From assembly GCA_012934845.2 (NCBI GenBank), contig WNNJ02002126.1, forward strand, positions 1 through 64,000: 64,000 nt of DNA. Reading direction: 5' to 3'. The position numbers and the translations under genes are program-made. Below are positions 23,201 through 32,501 of this stretch, piece by piece (position 1 is the first letter of the stretch; the number at the start of each line of letters is the position of its first letter). Source of the stretch: Pomphorhynchus laevis (taxonomy: Eukaryota > Acanthocephala > Palaeacanthocephala > Echinorhynchida > Pomphorhynchidae). The notes below the pieces were generated by a model. It made no database searches. It was given only the letters and a program-made list of their open reading frames with translations, and was not told the origin of the DNA.

Positions 23201-26200
23201 ACTAAAATAATCATTTCAATTTGATCGCCTTCAACTTACTGTTCTGATATGTTAACGGTTCTCGGCTAAAATCAATCATTTCAATTTGATCGTCTTCAAC
23301 TTACTGTTCTGATATGTTAACAGTTCTCGGCTAAAATCAATCATTTCAATTTGATCGTCTTCAACTTACTTTTCTTATATGTTAACAGTTCTCGGCGTTT
23401 TATAATAATTTAACTTAAACTATTTAAAGTTTATAAAATTTAAAAATGAATATTTTAGAAAATATTTCAATTTTTTTTTATTTATAAATGTTTCCCTTAC
23501 ACTTCAAAAAATGTAGTAAGGCTATATTTATTATTTTTTTTATTTGCGATTTGTTTTTTTGTAAAAGTTATTTTCTCTCATTGTTTTATCACACAATTTG
23601 TCATTCACCTTTTCGGAGTTTATAAAAAACGTTTTTCACTACTTCTACAAAGTATTATCAATTTTGCGTGTCGTATTTTCGCTACACCTTTTAAAAACAC
23701 AGTTATAGACCTTTTAAAAACACCGTTATAGACCTTTTAAAAACACAGTTCCTTTAATGTGTAAATTATTTAATCTAGGAATGAAACATTTGCTTGACGA
23801 TCATTCATCCATTGCAGTAACATTACGACGTAAATCTGTTACGTCAACCACGAACATATTAGGTAATCTGTTCGTCAGTTAATTCGTACAACTTGCCTTC
23901 TGAAAAGTACAAGTAGTCAAATAACATAGTATTTAAATAGTTATAATCATAATAAAAGACATTTATATTTTTATATTAATGTCGCTATCTTAATATTTAT
24001 TGTTTCCTGTATATTAATACATAATCCTCATATATTATCGATATGCGACTGAATTCATAAATATTTTTTGGTTTAAGGAGCCTGGGTGTAGGCTGACACC
24101 ATGACAGACCTATTCGCCAATAGCATTTGCATATGAACTGTTATTCTTCGTGGAACAATTCAGTGCTAATACTGTTAGCAGTGCAGAAACAGATGTAACA
24201 AGCGCAACATTTGCATTTAATATAACAGTGCAGGAATAATCACCTTTCAATATCGATAATGCGTTTTTCGAAAATGGATCTCTTTCTAAGCTTGTGGAAG
24301 TTAAAAGCGATATTAATTAATGAATTAATACCTTAATTAATCAGAGGCATTAATTAATTAATGCCTCTGTTCTTGTAGTTACTGCTTATTCCAAATTAGC
24401 GTGTATTGAACTTGGGGTTTTATTTTTATGTAGTCGCTAAAATTCAATAGTTTTATACACCGATATATCGCGAACTTTGTTGTGACTTTTAGGACGAGCT
24501 GATATTCGACAATATAATAATTGTTATAATTTAAGTATCGTCAATAATGACATGTTAATTGTTACATTAAATTTTTTTACTATGCTTAAATTAATTATCT
24601 TTTTTATCGTTTATTTTTTAACAAAATTGAAAGAAATTTAATTTTCTTCAAAGTTTTCAGCTATTTTTAATTGCTAATGTCTTTCAAAGGCTTTATCAAT
24701 AAATGAAATAAAGAAACTTAGTACGCAAATCGACAATGAGGTTGCCGAAATGCAGCTTAGAGTGAAAGAACTGTTGAAAAGCAGAGATGCTGCGTTGCGG
24801 GAGGTTGGTAATATACTGCATCGTGACGTTCCTATTAGTAACGATGAGGTAAGCAAATCATGATAAGGTTAGTTAATGTCCGTCGTAGAACTTTATTAAT
24901 AAATAAAAAGTGTCATCACGTCATTCCTATTTAACACAAACATCGATATTTTGTAATATTAAAATATTTTGAAATATTTAATATTTTTAAATATTGAAAT
25001 ATTTTATTTTTCGTTCCAATAAAATACTTTCTAATCGAAAATGGAAAAATAATATGGGTTTAGTGTGTACTACCAGAAACTTTATATATATAAATCACCA
25101 TAAACAAATTTATTTGTCGATTTAAATTTTAGTGATAAAACAATAGGCTGTTCAAAATTAGTTATATATTTATTCATAAATAGATAAATATATGTGATAC
25201 AGATGTGATCAGGAGATCATTGAATTGATGCTGGTGATATTTTGATAGATTATTTCATTTATAATGTCAAAATGTGATATACATCTTGATGTGTGGAGTA
25301 AAACAATGGCTTGGATTCCGAATGGAATCCGTTATGTATTCAATGGAGTTGTCGATTGAAACTAGCTTCGATCAACGAAGTGCAAGTTCCATGTCACTTC
25401 TAGACAATTACTTTAGCACCAAATGATGGTACTCGGCGACACTCATCAGCAGAATAAAGTATCTACTGGTAGTTTTGGTTGCCTGTGTGATAGTTAAAGA
25501 AGGCATTTCCTACACGTTGCTCAAACGTCTGATGCTTTCGATCTCGAACCAGAAAATATTTCTTGTACTGACAAATTTTTGAGTAAAGTTTGTCAGTTTT
25601 TTCTGCTTGCAAAACAGAAAAAAAAACTTTGTATTTATCAACATGCACACTGTAAAGAGCTCAATACAAGGGAAACTAAGCGTGCACTAAGAGACCGCTT
25701 AAACAATAGGAAAACCAATATTAATAGTGACGCTGATGTACAGTATGGCTTAAATCACAATGTAGCACATGACCCGTTCAGATACATCATAATTGACGAT
25801 AGCAATAATGATAAAGAACGCAAGGTAAGAGAAATGCGATGGATCGGACTTTTATTGACATGTGGATCATGTTTATCAGTGGCGTAATGTTGAACAGAAC
25901 AACATTTGAAACTGTTTATCCTCTGTTGTTGCTCTGTTTTAGATTTAAAATTGTGTATATATTTTAAATTTCTGAAGAAGGCGAATTGTGAAAGCTTGAA
26001 TAAATTGTTGCCAATTTGTCTTCTTAATTGGTGGTATTTTAACGATCAACCTTTATTTTTGACGTTGTGGCCGAAACGTCAAAAGTTTTTTAATTGTCGA
26101 TGGTGGTGTTTATTTCAAATCTGAATATATCATATACAATTTTGTATTCCCAACGTAATCTCACCAAAAAGTTTAAATAATATACGAATTTTTAATTTTT

Positions 26201-29200
26201 AATATACAGTGGTTTAAAAATGTTTTAGAAAAGGGCGAAACGCCTTGAAAAATAATTTTTGCTTACGAGTTTAAATACTATTGTTTAATATTATATATAT
26301 GCATCAACATAATCCTGGACAGCGGTCTAACAGCAATAATATATAATAAGTGATTGATGATATCGTTGTCCGGGATCTGAATAAAATAGATGCAGTGAAA
26401 TATTGTTGATAGAACAAACCGGTAATAATGAAAGCTAGCTGACGTTTCACACATTAGTGGTCATTTTCAATTTTAATTAGATTAAGCAATTAGAACTTTT
26501 TTCTTGTGAACCAATACTAATACATTCTAATACTTTTGAAGTGTTTGCAATGTGTCTGGTAATAGTCGTTGTAGTTTTATTATACATTTTATTTTGTATT
26601 GTAGGAAGATAATGCAATTATTAGAACCTTTGGTGATTTCAAAGTCACTAAACCGTTGAATCATATTGATATATGTTCAAAAATTGATGGAGTGGATACT
26701 ACACGCGGAATAAAAGTGGCCGGTGCAAGAAATTATTTCTTAAAGGTAAGTTAATATTTATTGATGTTTACTTAAAATATCCTACAGTCAATTTCGTCAA
26801 TAGAACAACGTTAAGTTGAAATATCAATTGGTCAATTTCGTTAATAGTCCAACGTTTACTTGAAATAGTTAATAGTTAGTTTTGTCAATAGTTCAAATTT
26901 TTTTGAAATAATCAATAATTAAACGTTTACTTGAAATGTCCAGTTGCCAATTTCTTCAATAGTCCAACGTTTATTTAACAGTTAACAGTCAATTTCGTCA
27001 ATTATTCGACTTTTACTTGAAATATCCAATAGTCAATAACCCAACGTTTACTTGAAACATCCAATAATCAATTTCATCAATACTTCAACGTTTATTCAAA
27101 ATATCCAATAGTCAATTTTGTTAATAGTCCAAATTTTATATGAAATTTCCAATAGCCGATTTTGTCAATAGTCTAACGTCGAACAAATGAAAAACGATTG
27201 TGATTGTGATATTTTTAGGAACATCATAACCACATCCAGAACATCTAATTTGATTCGTTGTAATTGTTACTTAAAAACTTTCCTTTTTAATTATGTATAT
27301 AGAAATTATTGCGGCCAGTGATGCAATGAATTTATCATTTGAATATTTTAAAAGTTTATCATTGAAATAAACCGGCTGTTTTAAAAATAATGTTCAAATT
27401 TAAATGGAAATAGTTACTATAGTTACTTAAAGCGTACTTCATAAAGCCCACTTTCAACTTCTCTAAACCTTAAAAGTGAATATCAAAATTAAATTGGTTC
27501 TTTTGTTTTTATAATTCCACTTTTCTGGCGCACTGAACAAATTAGCCATAAATAATAACCCAAGAATGCGCACTTGTTTGACACGAAGTAGCCCAATGTT
27601 TTGAAGGTGATAATCTCCATCTTTATAAATACATGAAAATACATGATCGATAATTTTAATGTTAATTTTCTAAATTTTATTTAACAACGTCCAGATCGTA
27701 AGATTAAGAATTTTGTAAGATACGGAATTGTTAGAAACAATAAAAATATAATATTAATATTATTATATTGTAAAATAATAAGATTAAAATTAAATATGAT
27801 ATATTAATTAAATATTATTAATATTATAATATTAGCAAGTCATTACATGAATTGAATTATATTAATATATTATATTAATTGAGTTATATCTGTTTTAATT
27901 AATTAAATAGAATTATATATTTTAGGGACCATTGGTCTTCCTTGAACAAGCATTGATACAACTATCGATGAGGATTCTGCTTGACGAAGAATACATTGCA
28001 CTGTATACTCCATTTTTAATGAAAAGGGACGTTATGGAAGAAGTTGCACAACTAAGTCAGTTTCATGAAGAACTATACAAGGTATTGCCTTTTATAATTG
28101 ACTAAAAACACACACTAAAACTACTATTAATTTATATCGTAAAGATGACATATTTAAATTTACAAGAAACATATTTTTGCATGAGCATTCATGCATACCA
28201 TATAATATAAAATATAATACATTAAATAGTGAAATTTTAAGAATTTAAAATTTACCATATAATATGGTATGCATGAATGATCATGCAAAAATATCTTTCC
28301 TGTAAATTTAAATATGTCATCTTTACGATATAAATTAAAAGTAGTTTTAATTGATGTTAATTTAATGTTCATATCTAGATATATAACTTCTTTATCATCA
28401 ATATTGGTTTTGTTAAGAATGAGGCTACCTGGATAAATTTGTTCATCAATTGTTAAACTTTAAGAATTTCAACAATTTGTAACGATATTGGCTCCGAAAT
28501 CATTTAAACAAGTTAATGGATAAATATTTTAAAATATATTTTAATGGATAAATATTTTATATTTTATAAAATTACGATCAAACAGAAAATGGTAAAATAT
28601 ATAAATCAACACAATAATATTAAAATTGTTATTTTTTATTTAAGTCATAAATATTGACTTCAATGTCAATTTTAGATTTTAATTATTTATTACTTATAAT
28701 TTTTATTATTTAATTATTTTATTTTTATTTTTTATTTATAAATAATTTAATATACGTAAAATTAAGTCACCTGATCTGATTAATATATATTTTCAAAGTT
28801 TAAATATATAATCAAATCTAGCAATTTTATATTATATAAGTTTTATTTATATTGTTAGTTTTTATTTTTTTTCTTATATTTATACTACTAATGTATATTC
28901 CCTTAAGAAATACAATTACTTAAAATGATACATCAAATATAAAACATATTTTTAATATATTATCTTAAATATTATTTATTAATATTAGATATTACAAAGT
29001 AAAAATTGATATAAAGTTAATGTATTTATAATTGCTACTAGGGTGTTTCAAAGTATTGAACAGCGAAATAAATGAAGAGTAGCGCAAGAACTTTTACAGT
29101 TGTTGCAAATACATGGAGAAATGCAGGAATTGATAGTAATTTTAGCTAAGCGAATTTTACCATGGTGTCCATGTGAAGACGCACGCCATTTAAACACGCG

Positions 29201-32200
29201 TTTTTTTAAAGCACATTTGTTTTCATACATTTTTAAAATTTTAATAGAAAACGCTTTTTGTGACATGTTTTATTTATTTTTGTCAAAGATAAAAGTAAAT
29301 AAAGAACTAGCATCTTCAATTATAATTGAAGATGCTAGTAGCTACTAGCAAAATATCAAAATAATTTTTGTTGTCGTTTAATTTCACTTGATAGTTCCTG
29401 GAAATTAAAAAATAGAAATAAGAAATTTCATGTAATAAAATTGTGTTCACATAAAAGATTCGATAGAAACTTCAAATATTTGTTTCTTTTAATTGTAATT
29501 GTATGGAATCAAAGAAACGATAATTTATATTATTCGATAAAAAGGTTCAGTCCAATACTTCAATAGCTGCTGCTATCATAAGGAACTACTGCTTCACAAC
29601 ACTCAAAAGTTTCTTATATTAAAGTTTTATCGTACAACATTAAAAAGTCCAAAGAAAAACATGTACAAGAAACTATCAAATGAATTGTGCAAACATATTT
29701 TCACAAAGTAAAACAAAATTTAAGCAACAGAAAAAAAGACGAAATTCAAGCCACAATATAAAACTGAAACAAATAATAAATTAAGTTCAATTAACTATAA
29801 AATATATAAAACAATTACATATAATGTGATATTTTTAAAATAAAATCTGCTTTATTATTAAACATCACATCATTCTTTTTTTATAAAACAAGCCTCCAGT
29901 ATAATACGTGAAAGGTAAAATATTCACCTTTTTATTAAGGTTTTTAAAAATATTTATTTAAATTTAAAATATCTTAATAATTATTAAATATAAATAAAAA
30001 ATGTTATTAAATGTTATTTAAATATTATTGCATTATAAAACTTTATGGACTGAACCTTTTTATTGAATAATAAAAATTGTTAAATGTAAAATTACTTTCT
30101 TTACTGCATTTACAAGCAAACTAAATTAATTTTTCTATTGCAAATCATAAAAATAAAACATTCAATTACGAATTTATATAAAATTATTACGAATTTATAA
30201 TAAAAATTACCATTTTTATTACATAAAATCGGCTTTTGTAAAATCTGTTAAAATCAAAAGTAATTAATAAATTAATTGAACTCATAATCAGTGGGGCAAG
30301 AAAATCACTAATGATTACTATTCGTTATCTAATTAACATAATATGAGTCATGTAATTAACATATTATGTAATTAGTTATATTGTGTAATTAGTTAAAAAT
30401 TATAAACATTTACAGCTTTCGATAGTGTTTTTTCGATACTATAAATATTTGATTAGTGTCTATCAAATGTTTAAACAACATTTGCTTAAAGACCAAATCA
30501 ATAGTGCGAAAATAATTGAGAATCAAAATACGAAAATTATTGGAAATTATTAGATGCGATTTTTTATTACTTTTCATTACTCCACATTTGTAAATTTAAA
30601 TGATTTAAAGGTTACTGAGAAATCTGACGTTGACTCAACTGAAGAGGAAAAATATCTAATTGCGACAAGCGAACAACCGATCGCTGCGTATCATCGGGAC
30701 GAATGGATAGACCCAAGTCGACTGCCAATAAAGTACTCTGGTTTGTCGACTTGTTTCCGGCAGGAAGTTGGTTCTCATGGCAAGGATACACGAGGAATAT
30801 TTCGTGTTCATCAGTTCGAAAAAGTTGAACAATTCTGTATCACCTCACCGGAAAACGACGAATCATGGAAAATGTTCCATCATATGATTGCAAATTCAGA
30901 GAAGTTCTACCAGCTTTTAAAAATACCATATCGTATTGTATCGATTGTCTCGGGTAGCTACTTGGATTTTTATTATTAGCATCATATAGTGAACTTTATT
31001 TTATTTTCTGTTTTTAATATTTCATTGCATATAAACAACGATTTTCGTTGCAATAAGTTTATAAGTAAATCAAAATATTATATTAGCTTAAAATATAGTA
31101 TTAGCTCACTTATTATTTAGATCTTTGGTTCATTCTCGCTTATTAGTTTACATTTTTCCAGCGATTACAGAGTATAAAGTAAATTCTAAAATTAATAATT
31201 AAATTCTAAATTAATGCTAATTCCAACCAAACAATTAAAAATGAAAAAGTCATAAAACGTTTGGCGATAATTTCATTTCTAATTTTTATGACATTTTATT
31301 TCTTTCCGAAAATTTTTGTTTTCAATGAATTTAGTTTAAATTTTAATTAGTTTTCTAAATTAAGTAAATATTTAAATCGTGATTATATCAAATATCAAAC
31401 CTCTTGGAGAATCTGCTAAAGTTTATCTTTAGTACATGCTAAACAGACGCATGTAAGCTGATAAACCAACACAGATTAGCAGATAAGCAGACAAATAAAA
31501 ACAGACTTTAACTAACAAATTAATCGATTATTTATTAAAACATAAACTATTTTTTAAATTATTTTCTTATATTTAAACTAAAAAATAAATTCATTTAATT
31601 TCGCATTATGAAAAATCTTTACAAATGATTAAAAATGTTAAATTTTTAAATAATTTATATCAATTAACTGAAGCTACATTTTTCAATCAATATTGTTTTA
31701 TTAAATTTGACCCAAAAGCAATTGTACATGATATTTTTAAAATAATTAATAATTAAAATACTATTTAAAATAATTATTCTATCCAGTAATTTTAATAACG
31801 TATTTTTAAATACAAAAATATAAAAAAAATATAAATTTTAACATTTATTAATGCTTAGTCGTAAATTTATTATAATTTTATTAAAAGACTAAGGTAGACA
31901 TTTATAATGTAAATAATTATCTTATAATTACAGTTTCGTTCAATTTGAATTCGATAAATTATATTAGTTCTAATTCATTTGAATGACTTGCAAACTTTGG
32001 TATCGAATAGGAGTTTAAAGATACATAAAACTATTTAGAAATGTAATTGTCTTTAGGTGAGCTAAACAACGCTGCTGCCATGAAATATGATTTGGAAGCG
32101 TGGTTTCCAGGATCACAATCATTCAGGGAATTAGTATCTTGTTCAAATTGTACTGACTATCAATCACGCAGTTTAAAAATACGTTTCGGGCAAACGAAGA

Positions 32201-32455
32201 AGCAACAGGGCTCTGCTAATTATGTCCACATGTTAAATTGTACTATGTGCGCTACTACTCGTACGATTTGCGCTATTCTGGAAAATTATCAAACACCAGA
32301 TGGTGTAGTAATACCTGATATTTTACAGTCATTCATGCCAACACGTACGTTTTTTTTCTATTTGATTTACTAAATTTATTTGGATTTATACTTTAGAATT
32401 TCAAACGTTTATTCCCTACTTGAAGATAAGCGATTCAAACGGGACCATTGAGTAG
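11066..32455 (+). CDS. SARS1: Cytosolic seryl-tRNA synthetase, nine exons
   Basis: Charges tRNA-Ser with serine in the cytosol. Exons: 11066-11201, 11253-11323, 11375-11476, 24690-24848, 26605-26745, 27926-28081, 30611-30953, 32057-32344, 32397-32455; all are GT-AG and join in frame to 484 residues. The N-terminus [16 protein letters not shown] is the usual start. The coiled-coil tRNA-binding arm spans about residues 70-150. Class II motifs follow: motif 1 near 204-240 ([20 protein letters not shown]), the [15 protein letters not shown] block, motif 2 at about 302-330 ([25 protein letters not shown]) and motif 3 at about 432-449 ([17 protein letters not shown], with its Arg). The C-terminus stops soon after [13 protein letters not shown], without the Lys-rich tail of vertebrate enzymes. 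No disabling change is seen, so it is probably functional. Introns are large and repeat-filled. Exon 2 and exon 3 donors (GTTTTT, GTTAAT) are weak. Confidence 0.95.
11253..11323 (+). CDS. SARS1: Seryl-tRNA synthetase exon 2
   Basis: Residues 46-69 ([20 protein letters not shown]), matching the conserved N-terminal helix. Acceptor TTCTTTAAG; donor GTTTTT is atypical, but it is the only one that keeps frame with exon 3. Confidence 0.85.
11375..11476 (+). CDS. SARS1: Seryl-tRNA synthetase exon 3
   Basis: Residues 70-103, polar and Gln/Lys-rich, at the start of the coiled-coil arm. The donor is taken as ATG|GTTAAT at 11,477, which joins exon 4 in phase and gives [12 protein letters not shown] as in other animals. 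The nearby AG|GTTTTA at 11,488 would break the frame. Confidence 0.8.
12160..14380. repeat. Satellite higher-order block, left copy
   Basis: Diagnostic variant units, such as GATAGTCATCAATTTACTG at 12,461 and 13,175 and GGTTCTCCGCTAAAATC at 14,242, recur in the same order 4,217 bp further on at 16,678, 17,392 and 18,459. About 2.2 kb of array was therefore copied as one block. Confidence 0.8.
15511..16290. repeat. 390-bp (six-unit) tandem duplication within the satellite
   Basis: The variant TTCAACTTTCTTTTCAAATA at 15,511 and 15,901, and AATGTGATCGTCTTCACC near 15,630 and 16,020, recur at exactly 390 bp, i.e. six 65-bp units duplicated head to tail. Confidence 0.8.
16377..18597. repeat. Satellite higher-order block, right copy
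   Basis: Colinear partner of 12,160-14,380 at a constant offset of 4,217 bp. The inner 714-bp (11-unit) period between the two GTCATCAATTTACTG units is kept in both. Confidence 0.8.
23397..24689. other. SARS1 intron 3, part after the satellite
   Basis: AT-rich, with no recognised gene. It holds a 23-bp unit (ACCTTTTAAAAACACAGTTA start) repeated three times at 23,686-23,753, a weak dispersed repeat at 23,791-23,905 shared with 33,319-33,410, and a perfect 28-bp palindrome at 24,342-24,369. A stretch near 24,060-24,250 is less AT-rich but shows no coding similarity I recognise. Confidence 0.6.
24342..24369. repeat. Perfect 28-bp palindrome
   Basis: CAGAGGCATTAATT followed immediately by its reverse complement, with no loop. 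It lies in SARS1 intron 3. Confidence 0.9.
24690..24848 (+). CDS. SARS1: Seryl-tRNA synthetase exon 4
   Basis: Residues 104-156, the coiled-coil arm ending in [19 protein letters not shown], a signature joint before the catalytic core. Acceptor TTTCAAAG, donor GTAAGC. It lies 13.2 kb from exon 3. Confidence 0.92.
24849..25649. other. SARS1 intron 4, first part; no recognised gene
   Basis: AT-rich. A hairpin with 9-bp arms (ACTGACAAA at 25,567-25,575 and complement at 25,589-25,597) lies just before the Penelope-like fragment. A 61-codon minus-strand frame at 25,463-25,648 ([20 protein letters not shown]) looks protein-like but I do not recognise it. Confidence 0.4.
25650..26110 (+). pseudogene. 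Penelope-like element fragment: GIY-YIG endonuclease C-terminal half and 3' region
   Basis: The plus frame reads [20 protein letters not shown], then [16 protein letters not shown] and [15 protein letters not shown]. This matches the second half of the GIY-YIG endonuclease of Penelope-like elements (RLNNHRSDI ... HDPF ... RRKREKFWI type). The GIY-YIG signature and the RT are missing, so it is a small 3' fragment. Downstream lie CTGAAGA (25,972) and, about 90 bp on, GGCCGAAACGTC (26,069-26,080). These resemble the two halves of the hammerhead ribozyme known in these elements, though not arranged as one intact fold. It sits in SARS1 intron 4. Confidence 0.6.
26605..26745 (+). CDS. SARS1: Seryl-tRNA synthetase exon 5
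   Basis: Residues 157-203 ([20 protein letters not shown] ... ARNYFLK), the segment leading into the catalytic domain. Acceptor TTGTAG, donor GTAAGT. Confidence 0.93.
26771..27182. repeat. 44-bp minisatellite, about nine degenerate copies, in SARS1 intron 5
   Basis: Tandem units around CCAATAGTCAATTTCGTCAA followed by TAGTCCAACGTTTACTTGAA. Units are much more diverged than in the 65-bp array, with losses of part units, so this array is older or inactive. Confidence 0.85.
27183..27925. other. SARS1 intron 5 remainder, AT-rich
   Basis: No coding similarity or strong repeat. Near 27,740-27,900 it is almost pure A/T with short AATATTA-type runs. Confidence 0.5.
27926..28081 (+). CDS. SARS1: Seryl-tRNA synthetase exon 6
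   Basis: Residues 204-255, class II motif 1 region: [35 protein letters not shown], ending EELYK. Acceptor ATTTTAG, donor GTATTG. Confidence 0.94.
28126..28440. repeat. Folded-back fragment of a YIDD reverse transcriptase in SARS1 intron 6
   Basis: The plus arm at about 28,128-28,215 and the minus arm at about 28,255-28,345 are near-identical inverted copies flanking a short AT-rich centre. The minus arm continues to 28,440. Both read, on the minus strand or its mirror, as [20 protein letters not shown] and [11 protein letters not shown]. This is the segment found once at 36,430-36,570 in the RT relic. So one RT fragment was inserted and then copied back inverted, giving a large hairpin in the pre-mRNA. 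Confidence 0.8.
28441..29305. other. SARS1 intron 6, AT-rich part
   Basis: Mostly A/T. A less AT-rich stretch from 29,041 (GGGTGTTTCAAAG) to about 29,215 carries short frames on both strands with no family I recognise; it may be part of an unidentified mobile element. Confidence 0.4.
29306..29339. repeat. Perfect 34-bp palindrome
   Basis: ACTAGCATCTTCAATTA followed directly by its reverse complement. It is in SARS1 intron 6. Confidence 0.92.
29524..30082. mobile_element. MITE-like element with inverted termini in SARS1 intron 6
   Basis: The left end (about 29,524-29,553) and right end (about 30,046-30,082) are inverted copies over some 32 bp with few mismatches. The best core is ATAAAAAGGTTCAGTCC on the left and GGACTGAACCTTTTTAT on the right. 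The interior, about 490 bp, is AT-rich and non-coding. Size and structure fit a non-autonomous DNA transposon. The superfamily is unknown and no clear target duplication could be assigned because the flanks are A/T-rich. Confidence 0.6.
30083..30610. other. SARS1 intron 6, terminal part
   Basis: AT-rich, with short runs of ATTAACATATTATGTAATTA type near 30,330-30,400. No gene. Confidence 0.4.
30611..30953 (+). CDS. SARS1: Seryl-tRNA synthetase exon 7
   Basis: Residues 256-369 plus one base of Gly370. It holds [17 protein letters not shown], class II motif 2 ([11 protein letters not shown] to VEQF) and RIVSIVSG. Acceptor TTTAAAG. The donor at 30,954 splits the Gly codon, which the next exon completes to give the conserved SGELNNAAA. 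Confidence 0.95.
30954..32056. other. SARS1 intron 7, nothing recognised
   Basis: AT-rich, about 1.1 kb, without coding similarity or clear tandem structure. Confidence 0.5.
32057..32344 (+). CDS. SARS1: Seryl-tRNA synthetase exon 8
   Basis: Residues 370-465 plus one base: [31 protein letters not shown] and motif 3 ([17 protein letters not shown]), ending at FMPT. Acceptor CTTTAG, donor GTACGT. Confidence 0.95.
32397..32455 (+). CDS. SARS1: Seryl-tRNA synthetase exon 9 (last)
   Basis: Completes Gln466 and adds [18 protein letters not shown] before a TAG. FIPYLK matches the IPFVK block that ends the core in animal enzymes, which supports this tiny exon. It follows a 52-bp intron with acceptor TACTTTAG. 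Confidence 0.85.
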
Positions 32456-32495
32456 ATGAAACCAATATATACTACTACTATTAAACATATATTGT

Positions 32496-32501
32496 AATAA
32501 A
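32496..32501 (+). terminator. Polyadenylation signal AATAAA for SARS1
   Basis: First AATAAA after the stop, 41 bp downstream, in a suitable AT-rich context. Confidence 0.6.

Larger units (their letters stand above)
11688..23396. repeat. Giant 65-bp satellite array (about 180 copies) in SARS1 intron 3
   Basis: About 11.7 kb of head-to-tail 65-bp units, uninterrupted except for one short AT-rich break near 22,750-22,795. The unit contains AATCAATCATTTCAATTTGA, then TCGTCTTCAACTTACT, then one of two main variants: GTTCTGATATGTTAAC or TTTCTAATATCTTAAC, followed by GGTTCTCGGCTA (or AGTTCTCGG). Units differ at a few recurring positions, and blocks of units recur as higher-order repeats at 390, 325, about 520, 714 and 4,217 bp. 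As 65 is not a multiple of three, each stop in the unit falls in every frame, which explains the lack of any long reading frame. It would be transcribed in every SARS1 pre-mRNA. Confidence 0.97.

Noticed and set aside
11688-23396. Repeat array as a CRISPR-like locus
   Set aside because: Units are contiguous without unique spacers, the locus is in a eukaryotic intron, and no cas-like genes are present.
25463-25648. Short minus-strand frame ending in [10 protein letters not shown]
   Set aside because: Protein-like but matches no family I know and has no partner features, so it is mentioned only in the intron entry.
29048-29348. Short frames on both strands in SARS1 intron 6
   Set aside because: Overlapping on opposite strands, one ending in a palindrome, with no domain or splice context.
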